Of a DNA stretch of 64,000 nucleotides, positions 12,710 through 23,519 are shown piece by piece; positions within the stretch are counted from its first letter, which is position 1; each line of letters starts with the position of its first letter. Origin of the DNA: Acanthaster planci (taxonomy: Eukaryota > Echinodermata > Asteroidea > Valvatida > Acanthasteridae); NCBI RefSeq assembly GCF_001949145.1, contig NW_019091666.1, forward strand, positions 153,611 to 217,610, in the 5' to 3' direction. A program made the translations under genes and the position numbers. The notes under the pieces are model-generated. The model was not told the DNA's origin and searched no databases. It was given only the letters and a program-made list of their open reading frames with translations.

Positions 12710-13799
12710 TATTCAAAAGGATTAGTAGCACTAATTGCATTTTTAAAATAAACTACAAATGATAGTAACAACAAAACCATATGTTTGATCGAGTTTAAAA
12801 GTCATATTTTAAGGTATCAGGAGTGTTTGTTCATGCGTTGTTTGTTTAATCAAAATGACATATGACACAGCTGAGGTCGACTAACAAAGCATTGGGCAGA
12901 TGTTTCCTTCACAATTCCAGCGACATTGTCAGTTATTTTCCTTCTAAGAGAGGGATTTAGGAGTTTTCAGTAATTCCGTGGCTATTTTGCATCTGTTTTC
13001 GTGAAAAATCGATAATACAATTCTGGCAAGACGCCCTTAATTCAAAGATAGGTCAGCCAGGACTGTACACTTTCTAAAGCCTGGTTTAGTCCAAGCTGGT
13101 TGGCACGGTTGTTGCCACCAACTTGAAATAACTATAACAACTAAAATTATACATCCAATGGAAGTCGGACTTCGTGTTTTTACCTTACTAAGGTGTTAAA
13201 TCTCTGATGGGGCAGCAAAATGTGGAACCCACCAGCTTGGCTATTAAAAATAAGCCTGGTTGGAGGGAGTAATCGGCATACTTGATGTTAATGATGACCC
13301 TTGTTATGGATGCTGTTTGATTTCCATTGGATTCTCCAGTCAACATTTCTTCACTTGATAAAAGTTTTTAAACTTTGAAACATTAGAAACAAGTCAGGAA
13401 AGTATAAAATCAAAAGCTGGAAAGCACCTTCTAGAACTATGTGTCATATCGGTGCAGCATTCTTTTACCAATAATTTGTAGATATCTACCAACATTTTGA
13501 ATACAACTGCAGGACGTTGGGGTTGCTTTTTTTTACTTTTTGCTTGTTGGTTCTAATTTAGTGGAGACTTCTCTGACCTGCTGCGTCCTGACGAAAAAGG
13601 ATGATAAATATTCCCAGGTCTCTCTGGATACCCATTTCCCAGGCCAATCTGTGTTCTGTATTTCTATTTAAAATTTTGTTTTAACGTATTATGTATATGC
13701 TGACAGATATTTGATGAAGTCTCAAATAATTATGTCTCTTTGTTTCTCCTTTGTGGTTCCTTCTTTTAAAACTTATGTGGGGTTTTTATTTCCCCTTCT
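12710..13799. other. Region upstream of the C1q/collagen exon
   Basis: AT-rich DNA without recognised coding exons. Because the coding exon at 13809 begins directly after a splice acceptor, an untranslated first exon and promoter should lie here or further upstream. I could not pick them out reliably. Confidence 0.35.
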
Positions 13800-13808
13800 T
13801 TTTAACAG
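13800..13808 (+). promoter_or_regulatory. Splice acceptor abutting the C1q/collagen start codon
   Basis: A pyrimidine-rich tract ending TTTTTAACAG stands directly before ATG at 13809. The same AG|ATG junction is kept in the copy at 23516, and AG|GTG in the copy at 35745. This argues that the coding region is a single terminal exon preceded by a 5'-UTR exon. Confidence 0.7.
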
Positions 13809-14618
13809 ATGCATCTCTGTTTTGCCATCACCTTATCGTTTGTTATCCTTCTGGGTAACTTTATCAAACTTCAAGCTACTATTACTGGGCCGGCTCCTTC
13901 AAGCGGTGATGGTCCTGGGTCTCAGGTGTGCCAAATGTGCTACCAGGGACCTGCTGGGACCCCTGGCATTCCGGGCTTACCAGGAAATCAGGGTCAGTTT
14001 GGACCTGCAGGGGCAAAGGGCGATGCTGGGGTCAAGGGTCAGAAGGGTGAGATTGGCCCAATTGGCGCTGTTGGGAACCCAGGCCCAAAAGGGGACGACA
14101 GAATAGGCCTACCCGGTAAGGTAGGTCCAAGAGGTCCACCTGGTTCAGTTGGAAGCACTGGGGAAGCGGGGGTCAAAGGTCAAAAGGGCGAATCAGGAAA
14201 GACTCGAGATAATTCTGCCCACCGGGTAGCGTTTACTGTGATACGGACAAGCCACTCAGATACCTCTTCGAGCCACAACACCCGTTTGCCCTTCCAGCAG
14301 GCCGAGACACTGCTGCAGGGTACCAACTTCGATCTTGCAAGGGGTACATTCACATGTAATGTGCCGGGCACCTATATGTTCACGTTCTCCGTAGGCAAAT
14401 ATCCCTCTACCAGTCTGTATGTTCATTTTTGGAAAAACGACGCCAAGGTTGTCTCTGGCGCTAGCAGTGATCGCAATCCCTATGAGCAGGTATCTGGTAG
14501 CGCGGTGTTGGTTTTGCAACGACAAGACTCTGTATATTTGACCATGTACGGCAGGGTACGGGGTGAGTCAACCCATCGCTACACCTCATTTAGTGGCTTT
14601 CTCCTTTACCCCGAATAA
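13809..14618 (+). CDS. Secreted short-chain collagen with C-terminal C1q domain
   Basis: The 269-residue frame is intact. Residues 1-23 form a signal peptide (MHLCFAITLSFVILLG...). A CQMC pair near residue 39 could make inter-chain disulfides. Residues ~45-130 are a collagenous stretch of about 17 Gly-X-Y triplets, a two-residue break (GDD-RI) and about 10 more. Residues ~140-269 are a globular C1q domain with FTCNVPGTYMFTFSVGKYP and a closing FSGFLLYPE, both typical of the C1q/TNF superfamily. By family knowledge such proteins trimerise and act as secreted recognition or matrix molecules. The start ATG follows immediately on a pyrimidine-rich acceptor (TTTTTAACAG|ATG), so the 5' UTR lies in an upstream exon. 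Two decayed relatives share this arrangement (23088-23516 and 35470-35745). Product class is secure; the exact subfamily is not. Confidence 0.93.
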   Translation: MHLCFAITLSFVILLGNFIKLQATITGPAPSSGDGPGSQVCQMCYQGPAGTPGIPGLPGNQGQFGPAGAKGDAGVKGQKGEIGPIGAVGNPGPKGDDRIGLPGKVGPRGPPGSVGSTGEAGVKGQKGESGKTRDNSAHRVAFTVIRTSHSDTSSSHNTRLPFQQAETLLQGTNFDLARGTFTCNVPGTYMFTFSVGKYPSTSLYVHFWKNDAKVVSGASSDRNPYEQVSGSAVLVLQRQDSVYLTMYGRVRGESTHRYTSFSGFLLYPE

Positions 14619-14619
14619 A
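14614..14619 (+). terminator. AATAAA hexamer overlapping the C1q stop codon
   Basis: The stop codon TAA (14616-14618) sits inside an AATAAA polyadenylation hexamer. If used, the 3' UTR would be only a few tens of bases. A T-run follows at 14658-14685. Use of this site is inferred, not shown. Confidence 0.4.
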
Positions 14620-16879
14620 TAGCAGGCAGACATTAATTTTACATAATTGCGTGCTAGTTTTTTTTTTTTTTTTTTTTTTTTTTTTGGTTTTTTTGTGTTC
14701 GGGTTCGTGTATGTTTTTAATACAAAAATCAATCTTTTTACTTTTTGTTTCCACTGTATTGTCCTATTCCAGTTGCACTGTGAATGAAAACTCCAGGGGC
14801 ATTATGCATAGGACACTGCTCACATTTATTGTTGAAGTATAGGCTAACTTTTCTTCACATCTTCGCTTTATGTACATTCAAATATTACCTTAAAAATGTT
14901 TCACAAGCGGATTTCTGGCCTTTTAGTAACATATCACCTAACCACACAATAATTGAGTTGATATAGAAACAGAATGAATCTGAAGCAAAACACGAAACCA
15001 ATGTTCTCGGAAGAGAATTTAAACTGCGAAGTTTTTCGTACAATTATATAGGCAAGTGGTAAGTGTCTAAATTAGGAAATTTGAGAGACATAGAATCGGC
15101 CTACATTGAGATTGTAACCAATATGACGCCTTTAAGCATGTTTATCCTTAGAAATAGTTGTTCGCGATACCCACTGCTAACATCCTGCTAACATCCTTTA
15201 CTCGAACCAGCCAGCCAACACTGGTAAGCTAGTGGGGGGTGGTTAAAATGTCTGCACCTATTAAAAAGGAAGTTGCAAGCTCGACTCCGACCAGAGTATG
15301 CTCGTGTTTATTTTTTTTACAAGCTTTCGGGGAAAACACTGAGTATACAGTGTTAGACATTCACATCACGCGTGGGAAAAAATTAAAATTGAAGTAACCA
15401 ATATAAATATTATCGCCATAATGAATTAGAAATACGATTCTATGTGTGTCAATCTTATAAAATTGAAAATAATATTTATGACCATTGTTCATATACATAC
15501 AAAAGTAATGTTCAGTACCTAGATCACTTTACGCTGTCAGACTATTTTTCGTGGATTGATACCTCGTTTCAATAATGTTTAGATTCCGCTCGACCGTGGA
15601 TGGCATTTTCGGTTCATATATGTCCATGAATGAGTGGTCCATGAAGGGGTCAAGACGAAGGAGGGGGGTCGATAGTAATGCGTAGTTTTCAAAGGCCCTT
15701 TATCTTCTGAAGTTTTGTCCCGACTGGTTGGAAACGTTGTATCCTTTCAGATACAGACTTTTAACATTCACGTTTGTGTCACGTGCTTAAGACATTTGCA
15801 CTAGTAAGCAGGAAGTCTTGGGTTATCGCACTATTAATTTAAGTACAAACGTACACATGCAACTCATCGAGCGAGTTAAGGTCATTTGTCTAAAGTTAAT
15901 AAATGGACGCCAGGACCCATTTAAGTAGTGCAGTATTACATAAACCACTGCGCAAGTTGACTTGCACTTGGACAAACAAGTTTTGTGACTTCCCTAATTT
16001 GGACAAAATTGGCTTATGCACTGACTTAACTTGACCTGTGATTAAATGACTTGTGACTTTACTAAAAAAATTGTGAGTCGGATTAGACTTGGAAAAATCG
16101 ACGAAATGCCACCTCTCTCCCATTGCATCCCGTCAGAGGCAACTGTGTTACCTTTGTATGTACTTTTGTAGGAGCAATACAGACTTAGTGCCATGACACA
16201 CTCGTCTTCTGCAGATGAAATGTCTGAAATTCTACTTAAACTGTGTATTTTTATCCGTGTTGTGACTCCATATCACGTCAACTGAAATGTAATTTATGTT
16301 TAATAGATATATAAACCAAAGTAAAGAAAGTGTCATCAAAATAGAAAGACCACTTCCTTCTCCTGATGGTTAATGAGCAACGAACCTATGTCTGCGATGA
16401 CAAACAAACCATTCTAGTAAATATTCCAATAACAAGCATGGATGGTGTTTTTGTGTACACCAATATCCTACTGTTACAGATGGGACATCTCTTCCTTTAT
16501 AATTCGTCTGCTGTTTTTGATTTAATTCTTTCTTTAGACATTTGTGGTATTTTAAGTCTAACCTGTTCTGCAGCAGACCCCATGTATTGTGCTTTGTACC
16601 CAGTATTCTTTTGATAAGATGTTGCCCAGTGGGCTGACTGGTTATGTAATGGCTCTTTTATTATTTGCTGGGTGCGCATGTATTTAAGAAGAGGGTTGTA
16701 CCATTCTTGGGTGCACTCATCACACCACACTCTGTTCTTTTTTTCAACTGATGGGTGTCGCCAACCTTCATCACTCCAGCCAATGTCCAATTGGCTCTAC
16801 AGCTATACACCGCCTGCAGATACAGCGAGTCACCGCTGTACTCTTCTCCTTCAAGTTGGTGACCCAAACCAACCGGTTT
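14620..16879. other. Intergenic; possible LTR-retrotransposon scrap near 16.85 kb
   Basis: A 28-base T run occupies 14658-14685. Most of the stretch holds nothing recognisable. At 16855-16863 TTGGTGACC follows TCCTTCAAG, which resembles the junction between an LTR end and a primer-binding site in some Gypsy-type elements. No gag or pol frame follows, so this is only a hint. Confidence 0.25.
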
Positions 16880-16995
16880 TGCGGCTCTTCCTAGATGGCC
16901 TAGGACCAGACTGGTTCTGAGGCTCTACCTAGATGGCCTGGGACCAGACCGGTTCCGAGGCTCACCCCAGATGACCTGGATCAGACCAACCCGGT
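16880..16995 (+). repeat. Tandem repeat, about 39-bp unit, three copies
   Basis: Three successive units contain GGCTC(T)..CC(T)AGATGGCCTGGGACCAGACCGGTTC with minor changes. The third is shorter and more diverged. No protein repeat is preserved in a long open frame. Confidence 0.7.
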
Positions 16996-16999
16996 GCAC

Positions 17000-17700
17000 C
17001 AGCCAGTGCTTCAGCCAGCTGTACCTGAGTCGTCCCTCTGGTACAGAATATCAATAGTCAACTTGACAGCATTCACCCAATCAAGTCCTCGACAACAACC
17101 TATAATTAATTATTTAACTGTATAAACAAATAGAAACCTAGATTTAAATTGCTTTATTATTTTTGGTATGTAAACTGAATAAATTTCTGTAAATATAGTT
17201 GCTGGTTTCCTTTTCTATGCTGTCATGTTCGTCTCTGTCGTGCCCTACTTCATTTTGGTTCTTTTGAATTAGTCGCACGTAACACCGACAAGTGAAAACG
17301 ATCCAGTACGTCTGTAATACCTTCAACAACACCAACCACAGCTACTTAATCCCCTAACCACCAATTCAATAGATTATTTAAATTGTTCTGGAGCTGGGGG
17401 GGGAGCAAAATCCTCCCCTGTTGATTTTTGCTTTTAGCATATCCGGGATTAATTTCTGCGTGCTGGTACTTTATGGAAATTTTTTTCCAATGTATAATCA
17501 ACTAATTAATGCAAAATATAACAATCACCTAAATGTAATTTTGATTTGTAAATGGAGGCTCTTAATGCATACCGTTGACGACCAGAATTTGGATTGATTT
17601 TTTGGAGTGGCAGGGCTACCATTAAAGAAACGATAATTTGCCTACCAGAAATCAAGCAATTCTTATAAAAGAGCAAACGTCGCAAACTGCAGGCTAGACA
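17000..17700. other. Intergenic DNA, nothing recognised
   Basis: AT-rich, short open frames. I looked on the minus strand for phosphatase-domain exons that should follow the juxtamembrane exon at 18151-18671 and found none convincing here. Confidence 0.35.
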
Positions 17701-17739
17701 AAGGATTCCAACTTAAAAATTACCACGGACATACTCAGT

Positions 17740-17830
17740 TTCGTGTCGTGAAGAGTCATCAGTAAACCATTTTTTCGTCTTGTCCCTGATCTCTGACCTG
17801 CCTTCGAAAGTGAAAACATTTTCTTTAAGC
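17740..17830 (-). pseudogene. Possible decayed PTP-domain exon (very weak)
   Basis: Read on the minus strand, GGGACAAGACGAAAAAATGG resembles GAACAAGACAAAAAATCGCT, the stretch encoding ENKTKNRY in the phosphatase gene exon at 52073-52160. It lies downstream of a similar juxtamembrane exon in the right order and orientation. The reading frame is not clean and the resemblance is short and A-rich, so chance is a real possibility. Confidence 0.2.
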
Positions 17831-18150
17831 GTATTCTCAGTAAACCAAACTAAAAATGAAAATATGGAATTAATATTCGCTCATAGTCTAGAGTTAGTTT
17901 CATTCATGAAGTGATGAGTCAATTTTTGGCAGGATATTTCGATTTTCAAAGCCCTTTTCCCGAGTAACTGAACGAAAAAATGCTACGAATTCTAAAATCT
18001 TCCCACGTTATTTTTTCCTGCAAAAGAGTTCCCAAGCAAGCCGTCAGGGGTAAACTTTCAGCTCCCCCTTGGCTACTATTTGATAATTTAACTTAATATA
18101 AACCTGAGACAAGATCAGGATTATTTGGGGAGGAAGTGAATTGCACTTAC

Positions 18151-18671
18151 TTTAAAGTCTGCAGGGAAGCCATTTTGACCAGCCTGCTCCTTCTTGCAGA
18201 TGTATTCTGCAAGTTCATCAACGGCAACAGATGAAAGTTGACTGAGAAGCTTTTGTATGAGATGCTCATGTGCATTTCTCTCGGCAGGTGGTTGTGGAGG
18301 TAGCCGTCTCGGTTTTGGCTTCGTACTGCCTAGGCCCAAGCAGGACTGCGCTGACATCTCCACTTCACTTTTGTTTATGAATGCATGCACGTGCGTGGCA
18401 GATTCTCGGTGTGAGACAAGAAGCTTCTCTTTCTGGTGAGGCAATGCTGCGGTGAAACCCTCTGTGTTGACGTAGTCGGCGGATGGCTCCAACGTGTATT
18501 CTGCAACCTCATAGGGACTTGATCCGCCCGGCATCGTCTTTATGGTAAGCTGTTTCTTTTCAAGTTTACGGTCCTGTGCATTTTTTTGTTTCAGAGAAAT
18601 GCTCACGACACCATCGCAAAGGCTATACGGGACGGGGCCCATGCTGGGCTCTGGAACAAGGTAGGACACGT
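18151..18671 (-). CDS. Orphan juxtamembrane exon of a receptor tyrosine phosphatase paralog
   Basis: A 521-nt open exon with an acceptor (TCTGTTTAG|AC) and donor (TTTAAA|GTAAGTG) starts in phase 1 and ends in phase 0, exactly like the juxtamembrane exon of the big phosphatase gene (52714-52988). Its last 23 residues, DELAEYI..K...AGQNGFPADFK, match that exon at 14 of 23 positions, and a proline-rich stretch (KPKPRRLPPQPP) precedes them in both. Upstream it has extra tyrosine motifs, including YVNT, a Grb2-SH2 type YxN site. No transmembrane exon was found upstream, and only a doubtful PTP scrap downstream. It is either an isolated duplicate whose frame has survived or part of a gene whose other exons I missed. 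Confidence 0.6.
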
Positions 18672-19341
18672 CTAAACAGAATGTGTCGTTAAAAAGATAT
18701 AAAACGACTTCTGGTAAATCAGAAGAGCTTAAAAACAATATCTAACATGGCAAAGAGAGCCTTTGAAAATGAAGTACCTGGTTCAACAATGTTGTTTGCC
18801 TGATGGCTTGAATTAACCTCCACCCCGTGACGTCACCGTATTGTTCTGCCGCTACATTATTTAGTACGAATGGAGCGATGGAAGCATCACCTTCCCATTA
18901 TTTGGAAGGACAAGGTCTCCATCACTTCATTCCTACAAAATAATGGAGTTTTGGTTACCTATTTTGCAGGAATGTTCAATGGAAATCATTCTTAAAACAT
19001 AACAAAATTACTGTTTTTACCGATAATAATAGAATTCATGAAGATATTTATTTTATGTAAACGTACCATTTATTCCAAGGTGCATTGTACCAAACTATCA
19101 ACAAGCTTGACAAGTCTGATGTTTTTATGTTTCAAAGCTCCGGCTGATTTGTAAACAATAATTTGGATAATGCGAGACAGTTTAAGTAAAATAATATTTC
19201 TCTTAAACCCAATAATTTTATTTTGTACGGTTTATCAATACATGCAGTTTACGCATTTTGTAAAAAAAATGATATAAACAGCATATGTTAAATGTTTAAA
19301 TTCAGTGTCGGTGTAATATTTCTTTTACCCTCATTATGAGG
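18672..19341. other. Intergenic DNA, nothing recognised
   Basis: No transmembrane or extracellular exon for the exon at 18151-18671 is recognisable here on the minus strand. Confidence 0.35.
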
Positions 19342-21466
19342 CTAGGCAGTAGTCCCAGTCGAGGAGGCGGGCCTTTTCTTGAATGTATTCTCCTCTGTTT
19401 GAATACCCTGAGCCACACAATTGACCTTGCGTTTGAGTGCGTCACTGGTGAGTTTGTATCCTCTCAAGGCGCTGGACCTGTGTCTGGTAACTTTGCAGAA
19501 AAGTTGCTCATCTACCTCGTTGTCATACATTCGAGTTGCTGCACTTGCACGGAGGGAGTGGTTTGTGCTATGTCCCACAATACCTGTACTTTTGCACAAA
19601 TCTGACACGACAGAGGAAAGTTTTTGACGCCCCAGTTGAGGTGCAATGTACCACAAATCGCCTTTAGGATTAGCCAGAGGTCTAAGGTAGCAGGCGTCTG
19701 TTGCTGGGTCAGCTGGACAATTCTGAAGACACTTTTTATACAGTCTCACAATGCAGCGGGACGGACTGACCTTGTTTTCATGAGCCTCAAAAACTTTGGA
19801 CTTAATTTTGCAGTGTTTTAGTCCTCCTTGGTTTGTTTTGGGTACATCTTCAACGTATCAAAGAAACTTCCCACCGTCCCTGTCTGTGTGAACAGAAAGC
19901 TGCGAATCGTGGTGAAGTAGATTCCTGTGTTTTTGATCCCCACGTAGTGCAAAGTTTAATCAAATGAGAAAAATCACGGTGTTCAACAACTTGGACTGGT
20001 TATCGCTTCCAAGAACGCCAGCTGACCAAATTAGTTTCTCCTCCTCCAAGCTTGTGACCTCAGCTTGCTTACGTTGATTTCCCAAACCCTCCTTGGCATG
20101 ATCCTTCATAAGTCTGTCCAGTGTATTCTTGATCTGTAAGAAGTCAGGATCTTGCAGGAATTTGTAGGCCTTATTCATGGTGTCAAAACAAAGCTGAAGA
20201 CAAATCATGAGTTCGTGAAGTGTTGCTCCTAAGAATTTCTCTCCATTTTGTTTGTTCACCTCGCACAGAAATCTTGCAATCGAATAATTAAGCTCATCTT
20301 TGGTCATATCCTCAAGACAAACATTAATAGTATTTATGTTCAATGTTGGGCAGTTGATGGCTCGCTGGTTGCGCTGACCTTGCCATTGACGATAGAGTCC
20401 TAACGCCTACTTAATCTTCTTCATAGTGTTATCGGAAAGTCTGAAAAAAATAATAAGTAACTTTTGGGACCAAATATTAGATATTTTTAGCACAATCTTG
20501 ACCTTTGTGCAAATTCTGTACTCTTGAGTACTTTGCCGAATGTGAAACTATAAAGCGTACCGAAGAAACCTTTATACGCAAAACACCAATTAATTAACGT
20601 TTTTGGCAAAAGCAAAATAAGTGGTCTAGGAAAGATTTACTATTGTACCCAACCTAAAATGGTCATAAACCGAATAGTCTTAGAAAAGAGCCAACTTCCA
20701 TCAATAAAGTGTCAAAATACATGGCACAACCGGTTAGTTCAAAGTAACATGCATTTTGCACACCGAGTGACCCTGAACAGTGCACAATATCACCAAAACA
20801 ATTTACCCTACATAGCACCAAACGTTTTACAAGATCGTTAACCTGACAGGTTTTTAAATGTGTTTTTACAATTCTAAAAAGAATATGTTGTTATTTTCTT
20901 AAATTGTTGGGTTTCTAACCATTTTTGGCGGGGTACAATTGTAAAATCTGTCTGCGATGTATTTTACAGCTGTTTTCCATTGTAAACGCTGAAGGTTAAG
21001 ATTCAGTTGGAGATATCATATTGAAGAAATGGTCCGCTTTGATTATTTCACACTTATAAAACTTTGTTCTAAAGCTTTCGTAACCTCTTTTATGTGCAAG
21101 AGTTGAATAAACAAGAAACATATCACATAAAACAAAGTTAAAGAAAGAAATACCTTCATTTTTTCTGGAGAATGCTTACCTTCTTGTATTCGTCCTATCT
21201 CTTCGTCTCCTTTTGAAGTCTCAAGACGGTTCGTTTAGATGACGGTTTTTCTCTAATGCTTGGGACGCTGCAAGGAGCTCATCGTCAGATATATCAGATA
21301 CTATCCGCTGGTAGCTACAGTTTTCTAATTTTACTGTGGTAGGATTTTGTAAGGCCAATGCATCAGCTACCTCATCATCAGCGTGATACTCGTCACTGTC
21401 TTGTGACTGAAATACATTCCATGTTAGGAATAGTCCGTCATCACTGTCACGTTCACTCCACGCCAT
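19342..21466 (-). pseudogene. Crypton-type tyrosine recombinase (DUF3504-like) gene, broken
   Basis: Exon 1 (21180-21466) encodes an acidic N-terminus ending in DISDDELLAASQALE and carries an in-frame TGA before a good donor (AAG|GTAAGC). Exon 2 begins after TTTTTTTCAG near 20440 with another in-frame stop (KKIK*ALGLYRQW), then runs through the N-terminal domain at 19960-20343 (GLGNQRKQAEVTSLEEEKLIW). It then shifts frame, meets a further stop (GKFL*YVED) and enters the recombinase core at 19342-19749. The core keeps NHSLRASAATRM, HRS and GY, matching the H-x-L-R...HR...Y pattern of tyrosine recombinases, although the usual GHR is RHR. By family knowledge these derive from Crypton DNA transposons and are abundant in several marine invertebrates. 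Three stops and a frameshift make this copy inactive. Confidence 0.8.
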
Positions 21467-21584
21467 GTTGATACAGAATGAACCCAGCTGTTGTTGTTTT
21501 GTTTAATGGCACTTTCAGCAACTCAGGTTATTTGCGCCGATAGCTTACGTTTATTTATACACTTTATTAATCAGCAGCACATAT

Positions 21585-21782
21585 CGGTGTTAGGAAGAAG
21601 GTCCAGTTTTAGAGCGAGGAGGAAACCTGAGTTCCCGGAGAAAACCTACGAGAACGAGTATGGGGTGGAAACCAAATGCACTTAAGGCCTTGGCCAAGCT
21701 GGGACTCAAAGCTGGGACTCGAACCCAGGCCTCATTGGTGCAAAACAAGGAAAGGACCGCTACGGTAACCCGCTCCCCCCCA
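21585..21782 (-). mobile_element. tRNA-derived SINE with a conserved central domain
   Basis: On the minus strand the unit starts with a tRNA-like head (GAGCGGGTTACCGTAGCGGT as an A-box region; GGGTTCGAGTCCC as a perfect B box at 21714-21726). It continues through a short duplication of CTGGGACTCAAAG-type sequence to a body containing GTAGGTTTTCTCCGGGAACTC and GGTTTCCTCC. This TTTTCTCCGGG...TTTCCTCC body resembles a widespread conserved SINE domain known from several animal phyla. No tail repeat or target duplication was fixed. Confidence 0.7.
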
Positions 21783-22035
21783 TGAACTCAGCTTAATTGT
21801 ACAATAGCTTAAATATTGCGATACCAGACACCTGCTCATTCTTACTTGAGTCAATGCTACGGCCACAGACCACCCACTCATTGTTTTTCCTAAGGTGGAC
21901 CGAGAGGGTGCTACTAGCTGAATATTTGCGTACAGAAAACGCAAACACGTAGGCACCTAGCACATTACCTGCGAAGGTTGCGGTTGCAAGATCAAATCTG
22001 GTACCCGGCAGAAGCGTCTCAGCCTGTGTCGTAAC

Positions 22036-23049
22036 CAGTGTTGGAGGTCTCGAGACCTGGTCTCGGTCTCGAGACCGTCTCCAGACCTTTTTTGGGGTCT
22101 CGGTCTTGGTCTCGGCCTACAAGAGTCTCGGTCTCGGGAGGGTTGGTCTCGGTCTCGTGAGGGCTGGTCTCGGTCTTGGTCTCGGCCTACAAGAGTCTCG
22201 GTCTCGGGAGGGTTNNNNNNNNNNNNNNNNNNNNNNNNNNNNNNNNNNNNNNNNNNNNNNNNNNNNNNNNNNNNNNNNNNNNNNNNNNNNNNNNNNNNNN
22301 NNNNNNNNNNNNNNNNNNNNNNNNNNNNNNNNNNNNNNNNNNNNNNNNNNNNNNNNNNNNNNNNNNNNNNNNNNNNNNNNNNNNNNNNNNNNNNNNNNNN
22401 NNNNNNNNNNNNNNNNNNNNNNNNNNNNNNNNNNNNNNNNNNNNNNNNNNNNNNNNNNNNNNNNNNNNNNNNNNNNNNNNNNNNNNNNNNNNNNNNNNNN
22501 NNNNNNNNNNNNNNNNNNNNNNNNNNNNNNNNNNNNNNNNNNNNNNNNNNNNNNNNNNNNNNNNNNNNNNNNNNNNNNNNNNNNNNNNNNNNNNNNNNNN
22601 NNNNNNNNNNNNNNNNNNNNNNNNNNNNNNNNNNNNNNNNNNNNNNNNNNNNNNNNNNNNNNNNNNNNNNNNNNNNNNNNNNNNNNNNNNNNNNNNNNNN
22701 NNNNNNNNNNNNNNNNNNNNNNNNNNNNNNNNNNNNNNNNNNNNNNNNNNNNNNNNNNNNNNNNNNNNNNNNNNNNNNNNNNNNNNNNNNNNNNNNNNNN
22801 NNNNNNNNNNNNNNNNNNNNNNNNNNNNNNNNNNNNNNNNNNNNNNNNNNNNNNNNNNNNNNNNNNNNNNNNNNNNNNNNNNNNNNNNNNNNNNNNNNNN
22901 NNNNNNNNNNNNNNNNNNNNNNNNNNNNNNNNNNNNNNNNNNNNNNNNNNNNNNNNNNNNNNNNNNNNNNNNNNNNAGTCTTGGTCTCGGTCTCGAATGC
23001 CTTGGTCTCGGTCTCGGTCTCGGACATAAAGGTCTCGACTACAACACTG
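22036..23049. mobile_element. Non-autonomous hAT element built of GGTCTC repeats, with internal gap
   Basis: The ends are CAGTGTTGGAG and CTACAACACTG, short inverted repeats of hAT type, and the element is flanked by a perfect 8-bp duplication GTCGTAAC (22028-22035 and 23050-23057), the hallmark hAT target-site length. The visible interior consists almost wholly of (GGTCTC)-like repeats, with a ~70-bp unit (GGCCTACAAGAGTCTCGG...) present twice before the gap. Bases 22215-22976 are N, so true length is unknown. Long frames through it are repeat artefacts, not genes. Confidence 0.92.
22215..22976. other. Assembly gap (762 N)
   Basis: Unbroken N run inside the GGTCTC-rich hAT element. The gap probably reflects collapse of the tandem repeats, so the gap length is unlikely to be the real length. 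Confidence 0.98.
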
Positions 23050-23087
23050 GTCGTAACTCGTAAATGTATCCGAGTCGGTTCTCCGCG

Positions 23088-23516
23088 TTACAGCGCATGA
23101 TATCCGGTTTGCGGAGTTTTAAGGAGTCTCCTCAGGCTGCCCTTTTGACCTGTGACCCCCGATTCCCCGATGACTCCAACTAAATCAGGTGGGCCTCTTG
23201 GACCTAATTTACCGGGCAGGCTGTTTCTGTCCTCCACTTTCGATCCAGGGTCCCCAACAGCGCCAATTGGCCCAATCTCACCCTTCTGACTCTTGACCCT
23301 AGCATCGCCATTTGCCCCTGCTGGTCCATACTGGCTCCGATTTCTTGGTAGGCCCGGAATTCCGGGTGTTTCAGCAGGCCCCCAGTAGCACACCAGACAC
23401 ACCTGAGACCCAGCACCACCACCGCTCGCGGGTGCCAGCCCGGTAATAGCTCGGAGCTTGATAGAGCTGCCTAGGTCAGTGGCGATTGAAAGGACGGTAG
23501 CAAAATAGAGCTGCAT
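23088..23516 (-). pseudogene. Degenerate collagen-C1q copy lacking the C1q domain
   Basis: The frame starts AG|ATG like the intact gene at 13809 and follows it closely through the signal peptide, the paired cysteines (CLVC) and most of the collagen stretch (GEIGPIGAVGDPG is nearly identical). At least seven obligatory glycines are replaced (for example GLP-RNR-SQY, GDA-RVK-SQK, GPP-DLV), which should prevent a triple helix. The sequence diverges right after GQKG, stops within 15 codons, and no C1q domain follows. A hAT element is inserted 38 bp beyond its stop. It lies on the strand opposite to the intact gene. Confidence 0.8.
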
Positions 23517-23519
23517 CTA

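Noticed and set aside
13711-14106. 131-codon frame overlapping the C1q/collagen gene in another frame
   Set aside because: Shadow of the Gly-X-Y repeats; the 13809-14618 frame has the signal peptide and C1q domain.
16366-16920. Overlapping frames on both strands near 16.4-16.9 kb
   Set aside because: Cross-strand shadows around a tandem repeat; the LTR/primer-site resemblance is too short to call an element.
21957-23063. Long open frames through the 22-23 kb region in several frames
   Set aside because: They consist of the N gap plus GGTCTC repeats of the hAT element; no real protein.
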